Origin: Cycas panzhihuaensis
Lineage: Eukaryota; Cycadophyta
Length of the DNA: 64,000 nt
Assembly: GCA_023213395.1 (NCBI GenBank)
Contig: CM041465.1
Coordinates: 28,899,741-28,963,740 of the forward strand
Reading direction: 5' to 3'
Position 1 is the first letter of the stretch. Each line of letters starts with the position of its first letter. Of the stretch, positions 1 to 10,258 are shown piece after piece. The position numbers were made by a program, and so were the translations under genes. Under the pieces are notes generated by a model that had not been told where the DNA came from, did no database searches, and saw only the letters and a list, made by a program, of their open reading frames with translations.

Positions 1-55
1 CATTTAGTAGTTGTGTATGCAAGATTTCTTGTAAAGTGTTCAATAAGTAGGAGAT
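1..55 (+). mobile_element. 3' tail of copia-like element X, with polypurine tract
   Basis: The last internal bases of an element that continues left of the window. The segment ends in the purine-rich stretch AATAAGTAGGAGAT, directly followed by TGTTAG, the usual start of many plant copia LTRs. No domain can be read in so short a piece. Assignment to copia rests on the PPT-LTR arrangement and is an inference. Confidence 0.5.
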
Positions 56-528
56 TGTTAGATATGTTGAACACTTTGTAAGTGTTACATGGGTATAGGT
101 GTTATACCTGATCCCCTTTGTAGGGTCCAAGGGCCCATTGTAGGGCCCCCAATTAGGGGGTTTAGGGGGGCAGCGGCCCCTAAGCGGGGATTCAGGGGCA
201 GGAGCCCCGTGAGAAATTTTTGGGTGTCTTATAAGAGTCTTTGTTGGCCCAATGGTTTATGCCCATTGTATTGTAAAATCGTAAGGTGATATTTTGTAAT
301 GTTGTTTCTATATATTCTTATATAATGACACATGTAACATATAAATATAATGGCATGATCATGGATGAGTCGAGGAGAAGAGTTGGGATTCATCTCTGTA
401 ATTCTTTAGATGTTGCTCAGATTAATAAAAGGTCTATGCTTAGACCTGAATCTCTTGGTGTTCTTTGTTGAGTGTTTGACTTGTTTATATTATTTGTTCT
501 TTGCATGGTTTGGAGTTCTGTTATCACA
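56..528 (+). repeat. 3' LTR of copia-like element X (about 473 bp)
   Basis: It starts TGTTAGATATG and ends TGTTATCACA, so it has TG...CA termini. A G/C-rich middle (about 110-215) and a polyadenylation signal AATAAA near 425, followed by a T/G-rich stretch, fit a plus-strand LTR. The base after 528 returns to minus-strand copia sequence (element A), so X was inserted into A. The left LTR and the target-site duplication cannot be checked because the other end is outside the window. A solo LTR is the alternative. Confidence 0.6.
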
Positions 529-539
529 TTGCTTCTCAG

Positions 540-1475
540 TTATATTTTCTCTTCAAGAATTTCTCCTTTGTTTTCTTCTATGGTCTTGAGATACCATTTA
601 GGAACTTTCTTTACCTTTTCTTCTTCAATTTTTGAGGTATTTCCTGTATCTTCCAAGGTGGAATTCGTGTAGGAATCTTGAAGTAAGGACTCCTCTGAAA
701 TTTCTTCTGAGGTTATACCAAGTTCTTTCTCTATAGGATTATATGGAGGAGTTATTTGAGGCATCATTTCAATCATTTGAGTTTCCCTGATACTTTCTTC
801 TTTGTCTTATTCATTGAAGATAACATCTCAACTTATATAGATCTTATTGGTTTTTGGATCTATGCATCTATATACTTTTGAGTTTTTGCTATATCCCACA
901 ATAATGTATTCAAGACTTTTTGAATCTAGTTTTGTTCTTTTTTTATCTAGAATGTGAACAAAAGCTTGGTTGATAAATATTTTCAAGTGACTTATTTCAG
1001 GTTTCCTTTCCATCCACACTTCTTTTAGAGTGAATTGATCTACTTCTTTTGTTATACTTCTATTCAATAAATAACAAGCTATGCTAATCACTTTGGCCCA
1101 ATATGTCTTGGAGATATTTTTTGCATGTATCATACTTCATGCCATTTCCATAATGACTCAGTTTTTCCTTTCTGCAACTCCATTGGATTAGGGCATATAT
1201 GGAGTTATGAATTATCTTTATATTCCTCTATTTTTACAATATTCCAAAAACTCTTTGGAGATGTATTCTCCTCCCCCATCAGACCTTATGCACTTGATTT
1301 TGGCATTGCTTTCTAATTTAATTTCTGCTTTGAATTCTTTAAATGCATCAAGGACTTCTAATTTTGTATGAAAAAATAGATCCAAATTCTTTTAGTCAAA
1401 TCATCTATGAAAGTAAGGAAGTATTTTCTTCCATTAATTGAGTGTGGAGTGATGGGTCCACAAAGATTAGCATGT
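540..1475 (-). pseudogene. pol: Element A integrase (C-terminal part) and linker to RT
   Basis: The minus-strand reading from 1475 gives a copia integrase core remnant (ANLCGP, then a region with SDGGGEYISKEFLEYC). The longest open part, 1133-828, has the typical copia segment around YWAKVISIACYLLNRS and the end VGYSKNSKVYRCIDP. The piece 776-540 is the acidic linker that normally precedes RT (VPKWYLKTIEENKG). Frames are broken by stops between about 1150 and 1450. Family knowledge: this enzyme would insert the cDNA into the chromosome. Here it is non-functional, being cut by G1 and followed by X instead of RT. The plus-strand copy B (16614-17250) is a close relative and has the same motifs. 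Confidence 0.8.
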
Positions 1476-2542
1476 TGATCTAGGAGGATCTACCATATGT
1501 TTACTAGATGTGGAAAATGTTAGGCATTGGTATAACTGAAAGAGATATGGCCAAATGGTATCAAAATTATACGAAATTTTATGTAAAGGTATAATACACA
1601 TCCCACTAGATGTGTAAAAAAGGTGGGGTTTAGAAAATATCATTTGATTAGAGTTTAAGCCTTGTTTTGCATAAAATTAATCCCACAGCTAGCAGAAAAA
1701 AATAGTAAATATCTATTATTATTAAATGAATACAAATGTAGTCAAATGACATCCAAATGAGCTAAAATTTTGAGAAAGTGGAGGATACATATGTTCCTAT
1801 CCATGTACCAAATTTGGGCTAAATTAGAGTTAGTTAAGGTCAATTACAAGCTACAACTTTTAAGAATTATATGAAGGCCACTTGGATAGCAAAAAAATAG
1901 CAAATACATATTATAATTAAATGAATAAAAATGTAGCCAAATGACATCAAAATAAGCTAAAATATTGAGGAAGCATAGGGGACATATGTTCCTATATATG
2001 TACCAAATTTTAGCCAAATTGGAGTTTGTTACGATCAGTTACAAGCTGTAACATTTTAAGAATTGCATGAAGGCCAATTGGACAACATGCATTCTGGTGG
2101 TTAGTGGTTATACTTGCATGATTGTCACTTGTTAAACATGTAATTTTGGTTTCTTTCTATAAATTAAGCCCTATTAGGGGTTGGAGAGGTAGTTCTTGGT
2201 GGTTCTTGGAAACTTAACTTGGGAAGCATCCTTGGAGAAGCATTTTGGAGGGTTAGAGTCCCCCTTATGGTATAATTGTATCATTTATTCCTTGTAATTT
2301 TACTATTCTTTTGCTAATTGATTTCTCCAGCATTAAATGGAGATTTTCATAGTTTAATAAAAGTACTACTCCTCATACTTTTGGATTAATGTCAAGAATA
2401 AATGATTTGGCATAGAATTTCCTTTCATGGGCTCATTGTTGTTTTGATGTTATTGAGCTTTCTACACTAACTCCCAAGATCTCAAGGAGAAAAGGTTGAT
2501 AATTGACTTCTTCACCAACTAAGCTCTTTTGGGATCATATTT
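1476..2542 (+). repeat. G1 5' LTR (about 1,067 bp)
   Basis: It aligns along its length with 7634-8699, with scattered substitutions. Termini are TGATC and GGGATCATATTT; the exact right end is uncertain by up to five bases because the T run is shared with the flank. It contains a TATA-like TATAAATTAA at 2158 and AATAAA at 2356, consistent with promoter and polyadenylation functions. Confidence 0.9.
1691..2083 (+). repeat. Tandem duplication of about 197 bp inside the G1 LTR
   Basis: Two diverged units (1691-1887 and 1888-2083) both begin with an AGCARAAAAA-type start, pass through ATTAAATGAATA and TGTACCAAATT, and end in ATGAAGGCC then TTGGA. The same duplication is present in the 3' LTR (about 7851-8240), so it predates the insertion. 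Confidence 0.75.
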
Positions 2543-2555
2543 TGGTATCAGAGCC
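2543..2555 (+). other. G1 primer binding site, tRNA-iMet type
   Basis: TGGTATCAGAGCC directly follows the 5' LTR. This is the standard plant PBS complementary to the 3' end of initiator methionine tRNA. Confidence 0.9.
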
Positions 2556-2580
2556 TGTGATCTTTGTTGTAGGGACTTGA

Positions 2581-4350
2581 ATGGTACAAACAAGAAAAGG
2601 ATACAAAGAGAAAGGTAAAGACTTTCTTGTGTTGCAATCACCAAGAAGACAAAGAAAGAATCCAAGCACCATGGCTGAAAAAAAAGATGGAGAAATTAGA
2701 TTTGAAAAGCTTGAGAAGAACGTAGAAGCCTTGATGTAAATGATGACCCAACTTCTACCTCTAGTCAAGGGAAAAGGCAAAGAGAAAGAAGTTGAAGGAG
2801 GATCCACATATGACCACAACCATGAAGAGGAAGAGGATGAGACCTTAAAGCACTCTTTTGGAGAAAGCAAGGGTACTTCATCTCATCAACCCTTTAAGGT
2901 GGAGGCAAAGTTGGATATTCCAACTTATGATGGAGAGCTAAATGCTAAAAAGTTGGACCATTGGTTAGATCAACTTGAAACCTACTTCATAATTTATGCT
3001 TATAATAATGCTCAAAAGCTTTCATTTGCTAGGCTCAAGTTGTATAAACATGCATTGACATGGTGGAATGCATATTTGAAGACTCATGATGTATCTTCTT
3101 TTTCATGGATGGATTTTAAGAAAATAATAAAGAAGCAATACTACCCCATAGGTCATGAGGAAGACCAATGGGTCACTTAGTAATATTTACGCCAAGGGAG
3201 AGGTGTAAGTGTCCAAGACTATATTTCTTTATTTTTTAGGCATGGCATGCTACTTGGTATTAATATGGATGAACATGTCACTCTTATGAAATTCATTAGA
3301 GGATTACATGAATACATAAGGAAGGAACTAAGGCTTTTTAAGGTTCAATCCATTGGAGAAGCAAGTAGAATGGCTATGGCAATAGAAAGTAAAAGCAAGA
3401 AATCTACATTCATGTCTAAAGATTCTACTTTTACTTCTAATAAGTATGAAAAGAATCCTAAATTGCACTCATCTAAAAGGCAAGAAGGAAAGAAGAAAAG
3501 AACTAATTTTGTTAAAAGTTCTAACTATTGTGAGCATTGTGATATTAGTGGTCATATTGTAGCAAAGTGTTGGAAGTTGCATCCAAAGCTAAAGCCAAAG
3601 CATATCAAGGATATGGAATTAAGAAAGAAGGAAAAAGGGAAAGCACTACTTTTTGAGGTGGATATTCAAAGTGAAGGAGAAGAAGGGAAGGTTACTCTAC
3701 TTATAAATTATGAAGATGATGCTACAAGGGAGGAACTATTTCACTTGAAGCTTCAAGTAGGAAATAGTATTATTGGTGCCATTATAGATCCAGGGAGCCA
3801 AAAGAATTTGATCTCAGAAAGTTTGGTTAAGAGCATTGGGTTAGTAACTACTCCTCACCCTCACCCATATCCTCTTAGTTGGATCCATAAAGATGTGGAA
3901 ATGTAAATATCAAAGCAATGTACACTTAAATTTTCCATCACTAATGATTTTGTTGATGAAGTAATATGTGATGTGGTGCCATTAGATGTATGCCATGTTA
4001 TGCTTGGAAGTCCCTACTTATGGGATTGAGATGCACTCTTCTATCGAAGGGAGAGAAAGTATCGGTTGATGAAGGATAACAAGGGCTTCATCATAAAGGC
4101 CACAAAGAAGCACTTGGATAAGATAGCATTAATTTCAGCTACTCAAGCAAAAAGGATGATCAATGCATGTGGTAAATTCATCATCTTAATGGTAAGGAGA
4201 AAAGAAGAGCCAAGAGATGAAGAAGGTCCTTCTACTCATACTCTTCTTATATCACCTAAACAAATGCAACAAATTGAGGAGTTAAAGACAAGGTATGATA
4301 TTCTATTTCAACATGTTGATGGGATACCACCAAAGAGAAAGATATAGCAT
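2581..4350 (+). pseudogene. gag: G1 gag and protease remnant
   Basis: Starts with ATG at 2581, 39 bases after the PBS start. The reading frame is interrupted by TAA at 2737, TAG-TAA at 3178-3183, TAA at 3904 and TGA at about 4028. Segments in order: a charged N-terminus, a retrotransposon-gag domain around PTYDGELNAKKLDHWLDQLE (2930-2990) and WWNAYLK, a second part with GLHEYIRKEL, a CCHC zinc knuckle CEHCDISGHIVAKC (about 3529-3570), then a retropepsin-like segment where the expected D-[ST]-G motif reads IIDPGSQKNLIS (about 3783-3818). Gag would form the particle and the knuckle would bind RNA. Nearly all stops correspond to CAA, CAG or TGG codons changed by one transition. Confidence 0.85.
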
Positions 4351-4365
4351 GAAATCACTCTTGTA

Positions 4366-5127
4366 GGAGATGCACCATTGCCTAATGTTACTTTGTATAG
4401 GCACTCCATTGTAGATAATAATGAAATAAAGAGGCAAGTCAAGGAGTTGCTTGATCAAGGGGTCATAAGACCTTCATGTTCACCTTGTGGTTCACCAATT
4501 GTCTTGGTGCCTAAGAAGGATGGAGGATGGAGAATGTGTATAGACTTTCATGCTTTGAATAAAATTACAATTAAAAATCGCTACCCTTTGCCTCGCATAG
4601 ATGATTTGCTTGATTAAATTCAGTATGCTTGTTATTTTACTAAGTTGGACTTGAAAATTGGTTATCACCAAGTTAGGGTCAAGGAGGAGGACACATGGAA
4701 GACGGCCTTCAAAACAAAGCAAGGACTCTTTGAATGGATGGTTATGCCTTTCGGATTATGTAATGCTCCTGCAACATTCATGAGGCTAATGAATGAAATG
4801 TTAAGGCCTTACTTGGATAATTTTATTGTTGTCTATCTTGATGACATTTTGATTTTTAGCAACATATGGGAGGAACATTTGTAGCACATAGAAGAAGTTT
4901 TAAAGACTATGGCTAAGCATCATTTAAAGCTTAATGTGAAGAAGTGTGAATTTGGCAAGGAGAACTTGATCTTCTTAGGCTTTGTGGTTGGAGGAGGAAA
5001 GTTGAGCATCGATCCACTCAAGACTCAAGCCATCCTCAAATGACCTAAGCCAATAAACATCACAGAGGTGAGAAGTTTTTTAGGAAATTGTCAATACTTG
5101 AGAAAGTTTATTCTTCATTTCTCACAG
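4366..5127 (+). pseudogene. pol: G1 reverse transcriptase (Ty3/gypsy)
   Basis: Shows [20 protein letters not shown], then [47 protein letters not shown] and the catalytic YLDDILIFS at about 4834-4860, all classic gypsy RT motifs in the right order. In-frame TAA at 4615, TAG at 4882 and TGA at 5041 kill it; each is one transition from CAA, CAG and TGG. The last 105 bases (5023-5127) are repeated at 5483-5587, on the far side of an inverted LTR piece. The enzyme copies element RNA into cDNA in the particle. This copy cannot work. Confidence 0.9.
5023..5127 (+). repeat. 105-bp direct repeat, left copy
   Basis: Starts ACTCAAGCCATCCTCAAATG and ends in TTCTCACAG; matched by 5483-5587 with about six differences, mostly transitions. 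It encodes the start of the RT-RNase H connection. The left copy reads AAATGA where the right copy keeps AAATGG. Confidence 0.9.
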
Positions 5128-5138
5128 GTTGTAGCACC

Positions 5139-5482
5139 TGATCCCAAAGGAGCTTAGTTGGTGAAGAAGTCAATTATCAACCTTTTCTCCTTGAGATCTT
5201 GGGAGTTAGTGTAGAAAGCTCAATAACATCAAAACAACAATGAGCCTATGAAAGGAAATTCTACACTAAATCATTTATTTTTAACATTGATCCAAAAGTA
5301 TGAGGAGTAGTACTTTTATTAAACTATGAAAATCTCCATTTAATGGTAGAGAAATCAACTAGCAAAAGAATGGTAAAATTACAAGGAATAAATGATACAA
5401 TTATACCATAAGGGGGACTCCAACCCTCCAAAATGCTTCTCCAAGGATGCTTCCCAAGTCAAGTCTCCAAGAACCACCAAGA
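5139..5482 (-). repeat. Inverted fragment of the G1 LTR 3' end inside pol
   Basis: The reverse complement matches about the last 345 bp of the G1 LTR, from the GGTTCTTGG region to GGGATCA. It starts here as TGATCCCAAAGGAGC and continues through TTTAATAAAAGTAC in antisense. It splits the RT-RNase H frame, and a duplicated pol segment lies on each side. Confidence 0.9.
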
Positions 5483-5587
5483 ACTCAAGCCATCCTCAAA
5501 TGGCCTAGGCCAACAAACATCATAGAGGTGAGAAGTTTTTTAGGAGCTTGTCAATACTTGAGAAAGTTTATTCTTCATTTCTCACAG
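5483..5587 (+). repeat. 105-bp direct repeat, right copy
   Basis: Partner of 5023-5127. It keeps the TGG codon that is TGA in the left copy. It continues without a break into RNase H, so it is the ancestral position and the left copy marks the rearrangement edge, or the reverse; the sequence alone does not decide. Confidence 0.85.
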
Positions 5588-6059
5588 TTGCAAAGACCTC
5601 TACATGGATTAACAAAATCTAGTAAAAAGTTTACTTGGGGTTCCAAGGAGGAAGAAGCTTTTCTTCTTTTAAAGAAGAAAATTTGTGAAGCACCGGTTTT
5701 GGCAATGCTAAATTTGCAAAGGCCTTTTGAAATAGAAGTTGATGTAAGTGGAAATGCGATGGGAGCTGTCCTTATTCAAGATGGGAAGCCTATTTCTTAC
5801 TATTCAAAAGTCTTCACCCCTCAAGTGAAGAACTACCTAACATATGATCAAGAAATATTTGCACTTCATCAAGCATGCAAGCATTGGAGGTCATACTTAC
5901 TCAGAAAAAAGGTTGTAGTTCATACCGATCATAAGCCTCTTCAATTTTTACAAACCCAAAGTAAATTAAAGTAAGTAAGACACATGAAGTGGATGAGTTA
6001 TTTACAACAATTCAATATTGTAATTAAGTATAAAAAGGATCTAATAACAAAATTGCTGA
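5483..6059 (+). pseudogene. pol: G1 RT end and RNase H
   Basis: An open stretch of 175 codons runs 5447-5974, but its first dozen codons come from the inverted LTR. The true pol part starts at the duplicated segment (WPRPTNIIEVRSFLG). It then shows FEIEVDVSGNAMGAVL, SYYSKVFTPQVKNY, YDQEIFALHQACKHWR and VVHTDHKPLQFL, the usual gypsy RNase H signature. Of the catalytic acidic residues, D in EVDVS, E in DQEIFA and D in HTDHK are visible. A TAA at 5972 (one change from CAA) ends it. Its role would be to remove RNA from the RNA-DNA hybrid. Confidence 0.88.
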
Positions 6060-6060
6060 T

Positions 6061-7586
6061 ATGTTATCTAGACCACCTTGTTCCACTTCTTCTTCTACTT
6101 TTGTTTGTAGTTTTCTTATGAGTTTGCAGGTGGAACCAATGCATCATAAAGAGTACAAAGACTTGTACCATGAAGATGAAGCTTTGAAGGAAGAATTAGA
6201 GAACCTAGCAAAAGGAAGACCTTCCCAGCTTGCTTGGAAGGATGGTCTACTTTTCAAAGGGGAGTAGCTCTATGTTCCATCAAAAGGAGACAAGATCAAG
6301 TGGCTTAGAGAAGCCCATACTTCTAAAGTAGCTGGTCACTTTGGTATAGAGAATACTTTAGCAAACTTGAGAAGATATGTTATATGGCCAAAAATGTAAA
6401 ATGATGTAAAAAATATGTAAAAGGATGTGTAATGTGTAATACTTCTAAGCCTTCTTCTAGAAAATTAGGATTGTATACACCACTTCCTATTCCCACTAGA
6501 CCTTGGGAAAGTATCTCCATTGATTTCTTAGGGGGACTTCCCATGACTAGGAAGGGACATGATTATCTTTTTATTGTTGTAGATAGGTTTAGTAAAATGA
6601 TATGTCTAATACCTTGTAAGAAGACAATCACAGGTACAGGAGCAGCTGAGTTATTTTTCGAGCATGTATGGAAGAATTTTGGCTTGCCTTCTTCCATCAT
6701 TTCAGATCGGGACACTCGATTCCTTTCATCATTTTGGAAGTTACTATGGGAGATGATGGATACCAAATTGAAGAGGAGTACAATTTTCCATCCTCAAACA
6801 GATGGACAAACCGAAGTAGTGAACAGAACTTTGGTACATTTATTGAGGGGATACAATTCCCAGCATCCAAAGACTTGAGATGAATCATTGGCTTTTCTAC
6901 AATTTACTTTTAATAGAGCAATGCATGCATCACACTTTAAATCACCTTTTGAAGTTTGTTTGGGATGTTTACCTCAAAGTCCATTTGACTTAGAGTTTTC
7001 CATGTAAGCTAAGGAAGGAAACGTCAAAGAGAAGGAGGAGCATGACAAGGCTTTAAGATACTTGGAGAAGATCCAGAGAGTCCACAAAGAAGTACATGAT
7101 CAACTTCTAAGGACTTAACAAAAGTACAAGGAAAGACATGACAAGCATAGGCAAGAGTGTACTTTTAAAGAAGGATATTTAGTATGGTTATACTTGAGCA
7201 AGGAGAGGTTAAAAGGAGAAGGCAAGAAACTCAAACCTATAAGGTATGGACCATTCAAGATTTTGAGAAAAGTAGGTGGCAATGCTTTCCAACTTGATCT
7301 TCCACCTTATATGTGAATATATTTAGTAGTAAATGCTAAATACTTTAAACTCTTTGAGCCCTCCATGCTAGATGAGGAACTAGACCAGTTCACTTTACCT
7401 TCAGTTGATGATTTGTATTTAGAAAGTGAGGAGCCTCTCAAGGAAGATTGTATCTTGGAGAGAAAATCTACCAAAACAAGACAGAAGACACATAAATCTT
7501 TCAGGATTGCAGTAGCAAGGAAATTGCCTAATAAGGCCAAGTGGTTTAGTAGGCAACAAGGAGAACAACACTTTCCCCATCTCTAA
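6061..7586 (+). pseudogene. pol: G1 integrase with degenerate C-terminal chromodomain-like tail
   Basis: Zinc-binding region around 6380-6440 is broken by TAA codons and a shift. The catalytic core is clear in 6432-6878: WESISIDFLGGLP (first D), IVVDRFSKM, ISDRDTRFLSSFWKLL (second D) and FHPQTDGQTEVVNR (the E). It ends with TGA at 6876, one change from TGG. The GPY/F module appears as LKPIRYGPFKILRKVGGN near 7235-7290. The last open piece (7365-7586) ends KWFSRQQGEQHFPHL, which resembles the end of plant chromovirus tails but without a recognisable chromodomain core. Integrase would join cDNA ends to the chromosome. Stops at 6265, 6876, 7006, 7116 and about 7313 make it inactive. Confidence 0.87.
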
Positions 7587-7616
7587 TTCTAAGCCAAACA
7601 GGAGTTGGCTATTTTC

Positions 7617-7633
7617 CAAGGAAGGGGGAGCCA
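7617..7633 (+). other. G1 polypurine tract
   Basis: CCAAGGAAGGGGGAGCCA lies immediately before the 3' LTR start TGATCC at 7634. Its purine richness and position fit the plus-strand primer. Confidence 0.85.
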
Positions 7634-8699
7634 TGATCCAGGAGGATCTACCATATGTTTACTAGATGCGGAAAATGCTAAGCATTGGTATAACTAAAAG
7701 AGATATGGCCAAATGGTATCAAAATTATATGAAATTTTGCGTAAAGGTAGAAGACACATCCCACTAGATGTGTACAAAAGGTGGGGTTCAGAAAATATCA
7801 TTTGATTAGAGTTCAAGCCTTATTTTGCATAAAATTAATCCCACAGCTAGCAGAAACAAATAGTAAATACATATTATAATTAAATGAATAAAAATGTGGC
7901 CAATGACATACAAATGAGCTAAAATTTTGAGAAAGTCAATGAGATATTTGTTACTATACATGTACCAAATTTGAGATGAATTGGTGTTGGTTAAGGTCAG
8001 TTACAAGCCACAACTTTTAAGAATTACATGAAGGCCACTTGGACAGCAGAAAAATAACAAATACATATTATATTTAAATGAATAAAAATGTAGCCAAATG
8101 AAATCTAAATGAGCTAAAATTTTGAGGAATTTGAGGGGACATGTGTTACTATATGTGTACCAAATATGAGCTAAATTAGAGTCTATTAAGATTAGATACA
8201 AGCTATAAAATTTTAAGAATTGCATGAAGGCCACTTGGACAACATGCATTCTGGTGGTTAGTGGTTATACTTGCACGATTGCCACTTGTTAAACATGCAA
8301 TTTTGGTTTATTTCTATAAATTAAGCCCTATTAGGGGTTGGAGAGGTAGTTCTTGGTGGTTCTTGGAGACTTGACTTGGGAAGCATCCTTGGAGAAGCAT
8401 TTTGGAGGGTTGGAGTCCTCCTTATGGTATACTTGTATCATTTATTCCTTGTAATTTTACCATTCTTTTGCTAGTTGATTTCTCCACCATTAAATAGAGA
8501 TTTTCATAGTTTAATAAAAGTACTACTCCCCATACTTTTGGATCAATGTCAAGAATAAATGATTTGGTTTAGAATTTCCTTTCATGGGCTCATTGTTGTT
8601 TTGATGTTATTGAGCTTTCTACACTAACTCCTAGGATCTCAAGGAGAAAAGGTTGATAATTGACTTCTTCACCAACTAAGCTCTTTTGGGATCATATTT
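7634..8699 (+). repeat. G1 3' LTR (about 1,066 bp)
   Basis: Partner of 1476-2542, with the same TATA-like element (TATAAATTAA near 8316) and the same internal duplication. It is followed by ATGTACTAAT, which resumes the integrase frame of element A. Confidence 0.9.
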
Positions 8700-9330
8700 T
8701 ATGTACTAATTCTAATTTTTCTTTGGCTCACCATTTTCTTTCTTGAAATGGAAGCCTATACTATTTTCCAGACTGACAGCTTTTGCAAACAAAATTACTT
8801 GATATAATATGAGGTAAAGCAATCACCAAACCTTTCTTCTCCATATTTTTAGTTTTTCTATGGAAAGATGACCATACTTGAAGTGCCATATTTTATCATT
8901 ATGACTTATTGCAATACATGCCTTTACATCAGGTAGAATAGGGTGTGATAGTAGCCTGTACAAGTCATTGCTTTCAACCCCTTTTGTAATTATATTTCCA
9001 TTGTTTTTCATATCAAGAATATAATAGAAGCCCTTTTCATCAAAAATAGTACACAACCATTTATTTTTTATTTGAGAAATAGAAAGAAGATTAATTTTTA
9101 GGTCTGGTACTAAAAGAACATTTCCTATTTTCTCAACTTTATCTTTTATCTTGACTGCAATTGTTCTAACTCCCTTGATTTCAAGAGAGTATTTATCTCC
9201 AAGTTCCACTAATTTTTCTGTAGTATAAGGTAACAAATCCTCAAACCATTCTTCTTAGTTGGTCATGTGACATGATGCTCTTGAATTGATGTACTAAACA
9301 TCTTTATCTTAAAGATTTACTATCAGAGCA
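8700..9330 (-). pseudogene. pol: Element A protease end, GAG-pre-integrase and integrase start
   Basis: On the minus strand a protease remnant lies near 9300-9250, where the copia motif DSGAS-HMT reads as NSRAS then CHMT; both changes are G-to-A. The open stretch 9236-8823 (137 codons) has VLLVPDLKINLLSISQI and IWHFKYGHLSIEKL, the H-x-R/Y-GH motif of the GAG-pre-integrase domain. The sequence then goes on to CQSGKYRLPFQERKW and LELVH at the G1 edge; integrase resumes at 1475. It would process the polyprotein and prepare integrase. It is dead through active-site loss, stops and the G1 insertion. Confidence 0.82.
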
Positions 9331-10258
9331 ACAATAAGGCTATTGTTTCTTCTTCATCATGATCATTATCATCGGTCTACTCTTTGTGGTAGTTCCCCAT
9401 TGGTTTCTTCCCTATCTAAATATTTATTTTCTTGCACTGATATAGATAGTGCCTAAATTGGCCATAATGATAACATATATCAAAAGTTTTGCAAGAGCTG
9501 GCAAAATGGCCAGTCTTGCCACAATTGTAGCATATTCTTAAGGTAGCGCTTCAACCTCTTCCCCTTGAGTCTTGCCATCATCCTCATGATGGACCACAGT
9601 TTTTAGGAGTTTTCCCTCTTCCTCTGCTTTGTCCTCTGAAACCCAGGTTTAATCTGGATGCGAATGCATCTTAATATCTTTTGTTTCTTTGTTCTTGTTA
9701 TAATAGCAGTCCTATCAAAGTATCCAAAGACATTGTAGCCACTTGATTTGTATTAGTAATGGTGTTAATTGTAACATCAAATGACTTGGGCAACTTGCTA
9801 ATCATGAATTCTACCAATTCACATTCTATGAGAGGATCACCAACACTGGTAAGACTATTTCTTGGTGAGATTATTTTATGTAGATATTCAGTGATAGTTT
9901 TAGTCTCATTCATCTGCAAATTGAACAATTCACCTTTTAGAGCTATTATTTTGGCTCTATTGTTTTATCCATACATATTTCCAAGATATTGCCAAATGCT
10001 TGTACTGGAGTATAAATTTTTAATATAAATAAGAAGAGGGTTAGATATTGATAGTTTTAATATGATAACTCCAACACTATCTCTTTCTTCCTAATTTATT
10101 TAAGCAGCCCCTACATCTTTCAGCTTACCTTCATTCTGAATAGCAATTTGCCAGGTATTTTTAGCTCTAAGAAGAGTCTTAATCTTAATCTTCTACATGT
10201 GATAATTATTATCAGTGAGCTTGTCATTATCAGATAGGGTCAGGACTAAAGATGCCAT
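9331..10258 (-). pseudogene. gag: Element A gag with two zinc knuckles
   Basis: ATG at 10258 (minus) begins a copia gag: SLVLTLSDNDKLT, NTWQIAIQNEG, then 9928-9698 open with FNLQMNETKTITEYLHKI and LPKSFDVTINTITN, a UBN2-type gag domain. Further on, near 9545-9420, two CCHC knuckles are readable: CYNCGKTGHFASSC and a second, altered CYHYGQFRHYLYQC. The frame is broken by several stops. Element B (15067-15990) has the same order, including both knuckles. Gag would coat the RNA. The product is no longer made. Confidence 0.8.

Larger units (their letters stand above)
1476..8699 (+). mobile_element. Ty3/gypsy retrotransposon G1 (chromovirus-like), complete but dead
   Basis: Two LTRs (1476-2542 and 7634-8699) both start TGATCYAGGAGG and end near GGGATCATATTT. 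A tRNA-iMet-type PBS follows the first, and a polypurine tract precedes the second. Between them lie gag, protease, RT, RNase H and integrase in Ty3/gypsy order. Flanks are ...AGCATGT and ATGTACT..., giving a 4-bp duplication ATGT, or 5 bp with one mismatch. The coding frame carries about fifteen stops, almost all explained by C-to-T or G-to-A changes. An inverted LTR piece with a flanking duplication sits in pol at 5023-5587. Confidence 0.92.

Noticed and set aside
2535-2870. 111-codon minus-strand frame over the G1 leader and gag start
   Set aside because: It is the shadow of the gag frame on the other strand, with serine-rich content from antisense lysine/glutamate codons.
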